Positions 7,384 through 14,031 of a stretch of DNA of 26,682 nucleotides are shown in pieces. This DNA comes from Actinomycetes bacterium (GTDB taxonomy: Bacteria > Actinomycetota > Acidimicrobiia > Acidimicrobiales > RAAP-2): the NCBI GenBank assembly GCA_021807965.1, contig JAKBCI010000002.1, forward strand, positions 1 through 26,682. Direction: 5' to 3'. The notes under the pieces are model-generated. The model searched no databases. It had not been told where the DNA came from and saw nothing but the letters and a program-made list of their open reading frames with translations. A program made the position numbers and the translations under genes. Within the stretch, counting starts at the first letter, position 1. Each line of letters begins with the position of its first letter.

Positions 7384-8568
7384 ATGACCGAGCGTCGCGC
7401 GAGGTTCCCGGCCCCGTTCCTCTGGGGCACGGCGACGTCGGCGTACCAGATCGAGGGCGGCGCCACGAACACCGACTGGTGGCGCTTCGAGCACCGAGTG
7501 GGCACCATCGCCGCCGAGCCGTGCGGCGACGCCTGTGACTCGTGGCACCGCTACCGCGAGGACCTCGACCTCGTCGCCTCGCTCGGACTCGACGCGTACC
7601 GCTTCTCAGTCGAGTGGGCGCGCATCGAGCCAACGCCGGGATCGTTCGACCACGACGCGCTCGCGCACTATGGCGAAGTCCTAGGCGCTTGCCGCAATCG
7701 AGGTATTGCGCCCGTGGTCACGCTGCATCACTTCACGCTGCCGCTGTGGGTCGCCGACGCCGGCGGCTTCGAGAACCCCGACATCGTCGCGTGGCTCGCC
7801 CGATACGCCGGCGTCGTCGGTGAAACGCTCGGTGACCGCATCGCGATGGCTTGCACCATCAACGAACCCAACATCGTCGCATCCATGGGCTACCTCGCGG
7901 CGATGTTTCCTCCCGAGGTGAGCGACTGGGACCGCTTCGTCGCAGTCAACGCCCAGCTGCGCGTCAGCCACCGCGCGATGGCTGACGCGCTGCGGTCCTC
8001 GGGCGACTTCCCGGTGGGCTTCACGCTCTCGATGGCCGAGTACGAAGCCATCGACGGTGGCGAGAGCGAGCTCGACCGATACCGCCACGAGATGGAGGAC
8101 GAGTACCTGCGCGCCGCGAGTGACGATGACTTTCTCGGGGTGCAGTGCTACACCAAGCACCAGTTCTCGCCGTCCGGGCTGCAGTGGGGCGGTGACGGCG
8201 AGTTGACCGAGATGGGGTATCCGTTCTGGCCCCAGTGCGTCGACTACACGTTGCGACGCGCGAGCGCCTTCACGAACGTGCCGCTCGTAGTCACCGAGAA
8301 CGGTATTGGCACGAACGACGACGACCAGCGGATCCGCTACCTCGACGAGGCGCTCGCCAGCCTCGAGCGCGCGCGGTCCGCGGGAATCGATGTGCGGGGC
8401 TACTTCCAGTGGTCGTTGCTCGACAACTTCGAGTGGGTACTCGGTTACGCGCCGAAGTTCGGTCTCGCCTCGGTGGACCGCACGACGTTCGCGCGCACAC
8501 TCAAGCCCTCCGCCTCGTGGTACGCCGACGCCGTGGAATCGGCGCGAGACACGTCCGCGAGAGGGTGA
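7384..8568 (+). CDS. Glycoside hydrolase family 1 (beta-glucosidase-like)
   Basis: The ATG at 7384 gives 394 residues, shorter than the usual 440-480, so some loops are missing. The family opening FLWGTATSAYQIEGG is at about residues 14-28. The general acid/base Glu161 lies in TINEPN, and the nucleophile Glu305 in VTENGIG. Substrate-binding positions RFSVEWARIEP and the C-terminal GYFQWSLLDNFEW are intact. The enzyme would hydrolyse beta-linked glucosides or galactosides by a retaining mechanism in the cytoplasm, since no signal peptide is visible. The gene lies just after a PH-like gene. A hairpin at 8795-8819 may end this transcription unit. The exact sugar is unknown. Confidence 0.93.
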   Translation: MTERRARFPAPFLWGTATSAYQIEGGATNTDWWRFEHRVGTIAAEPCGDACDSWHRYREDLDLVASLGLDAYRFSVEWARIEPTPGSFDHDALAHYGEVLGACRNRGIAPVVTLHHFTLPLWVADAGGFENPDIVAWLARYAGVVGETLGDRIAMACTINEPNIVASMGYLAAMFPPEVSDWDRFVAVNAQLRVSHRAMADALRSSGDFPVGFTLSMAEYEAIDGGESELDRYRHEMEDEYLRAASDDDFLGVQCYTKHQFSPSGLQWGGDGELTEMGYPFWPQCVDYTLRRASAFTNVPLVVTENGIGTNDDDQRIRYLDEALASLERARSAGIDVRGYFQWSLLDNFEWVLGYAPKFGLASVDRTTFARTLKPSASWYADAVESARDTSARG

Positions 8569-8602
8569 GCCGACGGGCGTCGACGCTCGGTACGATGAAG
8601 TC

Positions 8603-8791
8603 GTGTCGCCCGCCGAATCGAACGCCCGTGCCACCCCGGGCCAATCACGATCAGTCTCTGGTTCGTCCAAGCCCGCGCACTGCGACGCCGTCAGCGCGGC
8701 CGCGACTCCCACCTGCTCGACCGGTCCGTTCGGGCAACTCCGCTGGGTCCTACGCGAGCTGATCGACATCGCGCGCCACCGCGCCGTCTGA
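8603..8791 (+). pseudogene. Short ORF resembling a DUF664/DinB C-terminus (possible remnant)
   Basis: A GTG-initiated frame of 62 codons starts 34 nt after the GH1 stop. Its first 40 residues are low-complexity (Ala, Ser, Pro, Thr) and look non-native. The last part, GQLRWVLRELIDIARHRAV, resembles the C-terminal helix of DUF664/DinB-type proteins (typical pattern LRWVL...IEE.ARH..HA) with about one residue missing. The N-terminal part of the same family is recognisable on the opposite strand at 8750-9106. This piece could therefore be an inverted fragment of a decayed gene. It could also be a genuine small ORF or a chance match. It lacks a clear ribosome site. Confidence 0.3.
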
Positions 8792-9106
8792 GCATCGGGG
8801 CCGGATCGACTCGGCCCGAGCGTGTCCAGGCATGGTCCCACCACCGTCACCACTCGTCGGGCGAATCGCCGAGTACCGCGCTCCGTTGGGAGCGACTCCC
8901 CAGTCCTCGTCGCCCCACCCCATGGCCGACGGCCGTCCAGCCACTCGCCGGCTGAACCACCAGTCCTCGACGAAGGCGAGATGCGTGAGCAGCCCGCCGC
9001 GGTTCCACGCGACGGTTGCGCGTTGCGGGTCTCAAGGGCCGGTCAGGGTCGCCGCCTCGTCGTCGGTGCCCGGTGGTGTCGGGCGTCCCCGATCGTCGAA
9101 TGCGGT
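8750..9106 (-). pseudogene. Decayed DUF664/DinB-family gene (N-terminal remnant)
   Basis: In one minus-strand frame, GRPTPPGTDDEAATLTGP is followed by a TGA (9034-9032), then DPQRATVAWNRGGLLTHL and AFVEDWWFSRRVAGRP, ending in GWGDEDWG. This follows the DUF664 order: an N-terminal DERATL..FLD.QRATVAWK helix, then GGL.KHLA.VEDWWF, then the DPDWxW segment. These DinB-like four-helix proteins are common in actinobacteria and are linked to thiol (mycothiol)-dependent chemistry. Three signs of decay are visible: an in-frame stop, about 20-25 residues missing between the first two helices, and loss of similarity after DWG. The frame ends at TAG 8752-8750, and no start codon is obvious. The match is from family memory, not a search. 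Confidence 0.55.
8795..8819. terminator. GC-rich hairpin after the GH1 unit
   Basis: GGGCCG (8798-8803) pairs with CGGCCC (8812-8817) around an 8-nt loop. The stem extends outward by two more pairs around a bulged G. It starts a few bases after the TGA at 8789-8791 and may terminate the GH1 transcript. Confidence 0.4.
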
Positions 9107-9199
9107 CGCCCGCGGCGCGATCGGCGAGATCGACCAGCGTCGCGTTGATTCCCGACCCCGTCGCGCGACGCCGTGGTAGGAATGATCGAGGAGGATCAC

Positions 9200-9574
9200 A
9201 TGGCGACACTGCACGTTGAACACGGTGAGCTCGTGCTCGCACTCACCCGAGGCGAGAAGGTGGAAGGGATCCACGGCGACCTGCGCGTGGCACTCACCTC
9301 GGTCGTCGGCGTTGACGTACTCGACGATGCACACGCCGCGGCCGACATCATCGGCATCAAGGCCGGAACACGCATCCCCGGCGTGATCGAAGTCGGCACC
9401 ATCAGCGCTCGTGACAAGAAGATCTTCGCGGCGGTACACCGCGACACGCCGCGCGGGGTGAGGATACGCCTGCGCGACGCGGACCACGACGAGTGGATCG
9501 TCGGCTGCGCCGACCCGCAGTCGGTCGCAGCGGACATCGACGCACGGCGCTCGACGAGCGGCCCGGCGTCCTGA
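9200..9574 (+). CDS. Small conserved actinobacterial PH-like protein, function unknown
   Basis: The ATG at 9200 has an excellent GAGGAGG (9188-9194) at 5-nt spacing, which decides the start; the product is 124 residues. The pattern is ATLHVEHGELVLALTRGEKV, then GIHGDLRVALTSVVGVDVLD, then an IPGVIEVGTI loop and KKIFAAVHRDTPRGVRIRL strands, ending with CADPQSVAADI. This is the layout of a common actinobacterial family predicted to adopt a PH-like beta-barrel with a closing helix. No membrane segment or catalytic motif is present. It is preceded by a gene-poor stretch and is convergent with the TauE/SafE gene. The stretch 8820-9187 upstream carries only the DUF664 remnant. The role is unknown. 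Confidence 0.8.
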   Translation: MATLHVEHGELVLALTRGEKVEGIHGDLRVALTSVVGVDVLDDAHAAADIIGIKAGTRIPGVIEVGTISARDKKIFAAVHRDTPRGVRIRLRDADHDEWIVGCADPQSVAADIDARRSTSGPAS

Positions 9575-9583
9575 ATCCCTTGC

Positions 9584-9627
9584 GCCGCCGTTGACCGGCG
9601 GCCACGTCACGACGGCCGGTAGCCGGC
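9584..9627. terminator. Two hairpins between convergent PH-like and TauE/SafE genes
   Basis: GCCGCCG (9584-9590) pairs perfectly with CGGCGGC (9596-9602) around a 5-nt loop. A second stem, GCCGG (9615-9619) with CCGGC (9623-9627), abuts the TauE stop codon (9628). Together they fill the gap between convergent genes, as a bidirectional terminator would. Confidence 0.6.
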
Positions 9628-10476
9628 TTAGCCGATCGCGAGCGCGCTGCGCAGGGTCACGTAGCAGGCCACCACGACGACGAGCCCGATGAAGCCCTGG
9701 TTCAGGCGACGAGCCGGCACGCGACTCGCGATTCGATTGCCGAGCACGGCCGCCACCATCGCGCTCGTGGCGAACGGCCACAGGGTCAGTCCCGACACGC
9801 CGTGCACGCCGTGTCGTTCGACGATGGCGAAGGCGCTGCTCAACGCGATGATCAACAGCGAGGTGCCAACCGCCTCGGGTAGCTCGAAGCCGAGGGCCAA
9901 CACCAGGCTCGGCACAACAATGAAGCCACCGCCGACGCCGAGGAAGCCGGTCAGGAATCCCACGCCCACCCCAACCGCGGCGACGGCCCACGGGCGAGGC
10001 GCCCGTCGTGGCATCAACGGTGCCGTAGTGTCGCCGTCGAGGTCGCGTCCGTCGCTCCCGGCACCGACGGACGCGAGGACGCGCGACCTCGCGACCTCGC
10101 GACGTGCTCCGGCACGATCGCGCGCGATCATCGCCCCCGCTACGACGAACATCAAGATCGCGAAGAGCAACAAGAGCACGTCGGGAGCGACGCGACGATT
10201 GAGGTCGGTCCCGAGCGTCGAGCCGGCGATGCTGACGAGCCCGACCACGACGCCAACCGGCCAGCGCACTCGCTTGGCCCGGTGGTGGGCGACCATCCCG
10301 ATCAAGGCGCTAAGTCCGACAATCATGAGCGAGGCGCCAGTCGCGTGCCTAGGGTCCACGCCGAGGGCGTAGACGAGGGCGGGAACCGTCAGGATCGATC
10401 CGCCACCGCCGAGCGCACCGAGTGAGAGTCCGATGGCTGAGCCGAGCAGCGCGGCGAGCACGACGTGCGTGACCAT
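9628..10476 (-). CDS. TauE/SafE-family membrane permease (sulfite/sulfoacetate exporter type)
   Basis: The ATG at 10476 gives 282 residues. The two internally repeated halves each carry the family glycine signature: SLGALGGGGSILTVPAL (about 18-34) and FLTGFLGVGGGFIVVPSL (about 174-191). Around eight hydrophobic helices are split by a charged cytoplasmic loop (about 118-158). Known members export sulfite, sulfoacetate or other small organic anions, and others have no known substrate. It is divergent from a GntR/HutC-type regulator across an AT-rich 146-nt gap, so regulation by that protein is likely. The link to sulfonate or sulfite metabolism is only by family and is not shown here. Confidence 0.9.
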   Translation of the reverse strand: MVTHVVLAALLGSAIGLSLGALGGGGSILTVPALVYALGVDPRHATGASLMIVGLSALIGMVAHHRAKRVRWPVGVVVGLVSIAGSTLGTDLNRRVAPDVLLLLFAILMFVVAGAMIARDRAGARREVARSRVLASVGAGSDGRDLDGDTTAPLMPRRAPRPWAVAAVGVGVGFLTGFLGVGGGFIVVPSLVLALGFELPEAVGTSLLIIALSSAFAIVERHGVHGVSGLTLWPFATSAMVAAVLGNRIASRVPARRLNQGFIGLVVVVACYVTLRSALAIG

Positions 10477-10622
10477 CTCAGTGCGCTGCCTGACGGGCGC
10501 CGAGGGTGCGCCCAGACCGTGGTGTCAGGATCACGATATCTCCCAATCTTCGAACATTCTAATATTGGTATTTTTATAGCACACTACGCCAGATTCCGGT
10601 AGGGTGGCCTAGAAAGGTGACG
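10477..10622. promoter_or_regulatory. AT-rich divergent promoter region (tauE / gntR)
   Basis: Positions 10535-10580 are strongly AT-rich against a GC-rich background. They carry arms CCAAT (10543-10547) and ATTGG (10564-10568) plus the palindromes TTCGAA (10549-10554) and AATATT (10561-10566). This is the natural place for divergent promoters and a GntR operator. I could not place convincing -35/-10 pairs on either strand. Confidence 0.4.
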
Positions 10623-11453
10623 GTGGACACGCCAGACAACAGGACCTTGGACCGCGAGAGCCCGCTGCCACTCTGGGCGCAGCTCTACCAGGACTTGACC
10701 TCGCGTCTGCGTGCCGGTGAGTTCGCCGGGGACTTTCCCGCCGAAGGTGACCTCGCCGCGGCCTACGGGATTAGTCGCAACACGGTACGCGAAGCGATGC
10801 GGCGACTGCGCGACGACGGCGTCGTGATCGCCGGTCGCGGGCGCCGGCCGCGGACCGCGCTGTCCACGATCGAACAGCCCCTCGGCGCGATCTACAGCCT
10901 CTTCGCTTCCGTGGAGGCGGCGGGACTGGACCAGCAGAGCGTCGTGCGCGCGCTCGACGTGCGCGCGGACGACGCGGTGGCGGCGCGTCTCGGTCTCGCG
11001 GCGACAACGCCCTTGTTCTACCTCGAGCGATTGCGTCTCGCGGCCGGTGAGCCGCTCGCGATTGACCGCGTCTGGCTGCCGGGCGACGTCGGCGCACCGC
11101 TCGTCGACGTCGACTTCTCGCACACCTCGCTCTACCGCGAGCTGCGCGACCGGAGCGGTCTTACTCTCACGACGGCGCGCGAGCAGATTCGCGCCGTCGT
11201 GCCCTCGCGCGAGGACCGGCGGCTGCTCGCCATCGGCGCCGATAACGCGGCACTCGCCATCGATCGCCTCTCGAACGTCGCCGACCGGCCGGTCGAGTGG
11301 CGCCGGACGATCATTCGCGGCGACGCCTTCACGCTGGTCGCCGACTTCTCGGCCCGTACGGGCTTCCAGTTCGACTTCGCGACGGCCGACAACAACGCTG
11401 ACCCCGCGCCGGAGACGCCGTCGGCGGCGACGGCCCCACGTCAGCCGAGGTAG
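10623..11453 (+). CDS. GntR/HutC-family transcriptional regulator (UTRA domain)
   Basis: Two GTG codons are possible. I prefer 10623 because GAAAGG (10612-10617) sits 5 nt upstream, whereas the GTG at 10617 overlaps that site. The product is about 276 residues. The winged helix-turn-helix is at about residues 15-82 (PLWAQLYQDLTSRLRAGEF; then EGDLAAAYGISRNTVREAMR). A UTRA ligand-binding domain follows at about 95-245 (PLFYLERLRLAAGEPLAIDR, later YRELRDRSG and EWRRTIIRGDAF). UTRA regulators sense sugars, amino acids or related small metabolites. The divergent TauE/SafE permease is the probable target. The gene's end overlaps the convergent secreted-protein gene by 13 nt, an unusual tail-to-tail overlap. 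Confidence 0.9.
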   Translation: MDTPDNRTLDRESPLPLWAQLYQDLTSRLRAGEFAGDFPAEGDLAAAYGISRNTVREAMRRLRDDGVVIAGRGRRPRTALSTIEQPLGAIYSLFASVEAAGLDQQSVVRALDVRADDAVAARLGLAATTPLFYLERLRLAAGEPLAIDRVWLPGDVGAPLVDVDFSHTSLYRELRDRSGLTLTTAREQIRAVVPSREDRRLLAIGADNAALAIDRLSNVADRPVEWRRTIIRGDAFTLVADFSARTGFQFDFATADNNADPAPETPSAATAPRQPR

Positions 11454-12313
11454 TGGCGCTCGCGCAAGAAGCGCTCGAGCGCGCCAACGAATCGCGCGCC
11501 GCTCGGCTCATAGGGGCCAAGCGCGCTGTTGAGGTGCCCGGCTCGGGCCTGCTGGTCAAGGAAGCGTTTGGCCACGGCCCAGTGCCCGAGCGTCGCCTCG
11601 TCGGCCGCCCACGCCGCCGCGAGGCCGACCGTGTCGGTGTAGTGGCTCGAGGCCTGGGACCGAAAGTCGGCGAGCCACTGGCTCGCGTCGCGCGCGACCA
11701 AGGTCGGAAACGATCGGGTTACGTTCACGAAGTGACCACCCACGAATCGAATGATCTCTATGGGTAGCCCCGAGGCTGCGTAGTCGGTGAAGGCGTACGC
11801 GAAGGCGTCATCGGCGCTCAGCAGATCAACTTCGCCCGGGACACTCGACGCCACGAGACGCACTGCCGCGTCGCCGAAGTCGCGCTCGTGGACGACGTAA
11901 CGTCCGGTGGTCGGCGACGCGGCGTAGACCTGCTCGACTACACAGCAGTGCGCGCCGCCGGTGTAGAGACTGAGCAGCACGTCGACGCCGGCGTCGAGGC
12001 GCACGACCCGCAGCGCGCTCGACTGACCGGCGACGAGGTTCGGCCAGCACGCGTCGCCGCACCACGCCGAGCGTACGGGCCCGTGATAGACGACGACCCC
12101 CGAGCGTTCAATCGTGAGCTCGAGCCCGTGGCCCGCGGGATACGAGCCGCGGTAGGTGAAGACGGCCCGCACGCCGTGCGCGTGGGCGACCTCGACGGCG
12201 GCCGCGGCCGTGGTCGCCGGTCCGAGCGCCAGCGCGAACCCGAGCGCGCCGAGGGCCAGTGCGCGCACGCGAGCACCGTGGACGGTGCGAAACCGTCGAA
12301 GGGAAATCGTCAT
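11441..12313 (-). CDS. Secreted protein with GGAHCC motif, function unknown
   Basis: The ATG at 12313 gives 290 residues. A Sec-type signal peptide is clear: a basic N-terminus (RRFRTVHGARVR), a hydrophobic core, then PATTAAAAVEVAH with likely cleavage near residue 38. The mature part has paired cysteines in WCGDACW and in LYTGGAHCCVVEQVY. The latter motif recurs in uncharacterised actinobacterial exported proteins. A C-terminal helical tail carries SHYTDTVGLAAAWAADEATLG. It starts 22 nt after the efeU stop on the same strand, so it is likely cotranscribed and may act on iron or metal outside the cell. Sequence does not show EfeO or EfeB features (no M75 or DyP motifs). The family has no known function. 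Confidence 0.75.
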   Translation of the reverse strand: MTISLRRFRTVHGARVRALALGALGFALALGPATTAAAAVEVAHAHGVRAVFTYRGSYPAGHGLELTIERSGVVVYHGPVRSAWCGDACWPNLVAGQSSALRVVRLDAGVDVLLSLYTGGAHCCVVEQVYAASPTTGRYVVHERDFGDAAVRLVASSVPGEVDLLSADDAFAYAFTDYAASGLPIEIIRFVGGHFVNVTRSFPTLVARDASQWLADFRSQASSHYTDTVGLAAAWAADEATLGHWAVAKRFLDQQARAGHLNSALGPYEPSGARFVGALERFLRERHYLG

Positions 12314-12335
12314 TCGCGCACGATAGCCGACGTCG

Positions 12336-13181
12336 TCAGGGCGCGGTCACCGCTCGGGCGCGGCTCAGCCGCAAGAAGACGGCCACGCTGGCCGCGACGT
12401 ACCCGAGCCACACCACCGCCTGCAAGATGGTCGGTCGGTCCGCGTAGCCGACGAGTGAGTGCAAGACGTCACCGAGGTTCGACGACTCGAGCACGGTGCC
12501 GCCGGAGTTCCAGAGCACCGCGCGGCCGATGGGTAGCCAGCCCAACTGTTGGAGATTCTGCACCGCGTCGACCAACAGACCCGCCGCGAAGAACATCAAG
12601 AGCACGCCGAGCACGCGAAAGAATCGCCGCAGGTTGAGCGCCGCGCCCATGCGATAGATCGCGACCGCGATGGCGAGCGCGACGGCGAGTCCGAGCACCG
12701 CGCCAAGGATGAGCAAGTCGCCGTGCACGGGCGTTGCCGCCTGGCGAGAGTTCGCGAACACGATGGCGAGCGTGAAGACCATGGTCTCGAGACCTTCGCG
12801 GCCGACGGCCTGGAAGGCGAGCAGCCCGACGCCCCAACGGGTGCCCGTCGAGAGCGCCAGCTCACTGCGCGCTTGCAGCTCGCCCGACATTGTTCTCGCG
12901 TGGCGGGCCATCCAGAACGTCATGAAGGTCAGCGCCGCCGTAGCGACAAGGTACGTCGCCGTCTCGAAGTAGGTCTGGACGTTGGACCCGTCGTAGTGGT
13001 GAACGAGCAGGTACGCCGCGACCCCGCCGACCGCGACGACCAGCAGGGCCGCAGCGACTCCCAAGTAGACGTCGCGAAAGTGGCGGCGCTGGTCGAGGCG
13101 GGCGAGGTACGAGAGCACGATGGCGACGATCATCGACGCCTCGATGCCCTCGCGCAGAAAGATGACGAACGTGACGACCAC
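12336..13181 (-). CDS. efeU: FTR1/EfeU-family iron permease
   Basis: The start is GTG 13181, giving 281 residues. Both iron-binding REXXE motifs of the FTR1 family are intact: REGIE at residues 10-14 in the first helix, and REGLE in AVGREGLETM about mid-protein. Seven hydrophobic helices are expected. The family imports iron, in the EfeUOB system through the cytoplasmic membrane. The N-terminus VVTFVIFLREGIEAS has the family's normal length. A DtxR-type box lies 86 nt upstream of the start, and a DtxR-family gene is immediately upstream on the same strand, so iron control is likely. A 17-codon ORF with a strong ribosome site ends one codon before this GTG. No EfeO/EfeB partners are present; a secreted Cys-rich protein follows instead. 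Confidence 0.9.
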   Translation of the reverse strand: MVVTFVIFLREGIEASMIVAIVLSYLARLDQRRHFRDVYLGVAAALLVVAVGGVAAYLLVHHYDGSNVQTYFETATYLVATAALTFMTFWMARHARTMSGELQARSELALSTGTRWGVGLLAFQAVGREGLETMVFTLAIVFANSRQAATPVHGDLLILGAVLGLAVALAIAVAIYRMGAALNLRRFFRVLGVLLMFFAAGLLVDAVQNLQQLGWLPIGRAVLWNSGGTVLESSNLGDVLHSLVGYADRPTILQAVVWLGYVAASVAVFLRLSRARAVTAP

Positions 13182-13184
13182 GAC

Positions 13185-13238
13185 TTAGCGGACCGCTCCG
13201 AAGGTTCCCACTCGCACCGGTCGTCGCCAGGACGCCAT
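13185..13238 (-). CDS. 17-residue leader ORF upstream of efeU
   Basis: ATG 13238 is preceded by GTAGGAG (13250-13244) at 5-nt spacing, the best ribosome site in this stretch. The frame encodes MASWRRPVRVGTFGAVR and stops with TAA (13187-13185). It is the same frame as efeU, whose GTG starts one codon later. Either it is a translated leader that delivers ribosomes to efeU by coupling, or it is an N-terminal extension of efeU broken by a stop. The second is less likely because the GTG-started permease already has the normal family N-terminus. Confidence 0.45.
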   Translation of the reverse strand: MASWRRPVRVGTFGAVR

Positions 13239-13266
13239 CGACACTCCTACTGGTTGGTACAACTAG

Positions 13267-13285
13267 TTAGGTTAGCCTAACCAAA
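13267..13285. promoter_or_regulatory. DtxR/IdeR-type iron box upstream of efeU
   Basis: TTAGGTTAGCCTAACCAAA matches the 19-bp DtxR/IdeR consensus (TTAGGTTAGSCTAACCTAA) at all but one position near the end. The core GGTTAG-C-CTAACC is a perfect dyad. It lies directly after the stop codon of the dtxR-family gene and before efeU. Iron-dependent repression of efeU from its own promoter is the natural reading. Confidence 0.8.
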
Positions 13286-13996
13286 CTACCCAGTCAAGGA
13301 GCCGCCGGGATGCTGCACCCGCTCCACGCGAATCCACTTCGCGGACTCGATCGGCAGCGAGAGTGCGCGCCCGGCCATCACGATGGTCAGGTGCTCGGGA
13401 TCTTCAGACTCGTGGGTCACGAGCACGTGGCTACCCTCGCCGATCCCGATCTCGGCGAGCGAGCGCAGCAGCGGCCGCGCCTCGTGCTCGGCGACCTCGG
13501 AGATTCGCCGCACGACCGCGCCCGCGCCCGGCTCGAGGTCGGCCAACGCGATAAGGCTGCCGTAGAGCGGACGGCGACCCGGGATGGCGTTGCCGTGGGG
13601 GCACGTGAGCGGCGCCCCGATCGACGCGTCGAGCCGATCGATCACCTCGTCCGAGATGACCGAGCTCAGTCGGTCGGCCTCGGCGTCGGCCTCGGCCCAG
13701 TCAAAGCCGAGCTCGTCGGTCAGCCACCGCTCGAGGATGCGGTGGCGGCGCACGATCGAGGCCGCCTTGCGCTCGCCCACCTCGGTCAGCGTAACGCTGC
13801 GGTCGCCCGCGATGGTGATCCACCCGTCACGAACGAGACGCTGGATCGCGTCGCTGACCGTGGGGGCGCTCACCCCCATCCACTGCGCCAGGCGGCTCGG
13901 ACGCACCGCCTCGGCCTCGCCCGCGATGCAGTAGATGGTCTCGAGGTACCGGTCGACCGTGGTCGTCGTACCCACGTCACGCGCCTCGCCCGACAT
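13286..13996 (-). CDS. DtxR-family metal-dependent transcriptional regulator
   Basis: The ATG at 13996 gives 236 residues. Domains run in order: winged helix (about 10-75, with LAQWMGVSAPTVSDAIQRL), dimerisation/metal domain (about 76-142, with HRILERWLTDELGF, then CPHGNAIPG), and a C-terminal SH3-like FeoA-type domain (about 148-236). The first metal site keeps His85 and Glu89 (IdeR His79 and Glu83). By alignment from memory, IdeR His98 is Asp104, Cys102 is Asp108, Glu105 is Ser111, His106 is Ser112 and Met10 is Arg16. This is unlike either DtxR/IdeR or MntR, so metal sensing may differ. A DtxR box follows its stop, before efeU. It is in line with gabD1 upstream (35-nt gap). Confidence 0.88.
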   Translation of the reverse strand: MSGEARDVGTTTTVDRYLETIYCIAGEAEAVRPSRLAQWMGVSAPTVSDAIQRLVRDGWITIAGDRSVTLTEVGERKAASIVRRHRILERWLTDELGFDWAEADAEADRLSSVISDEVIDRLDASIGAPLTCPHGNAIPGRRPLYGSLIALADLEPGAGAVVRRISEVAEHEARPLLRSLAEIGIGEGSHVLVTHESEDPEHLTIVMAGRALSLPIESAKWIRVERVQHPGGSLTG

Positions 13997-14031
13997 GGCG
14001 CGAGTTTACGCCGCGGCCGACGGTTCGAACC

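Noticed and set aside
9032..9991. 319-codon minus-strand open frame
   Set aside because: It is mostly antisense to the PH-like gene and out of frame with TauE/SafE, with Arg/Gly-rich shadow composition. Only its last part, the DUF664 remnant, looks protein-like.
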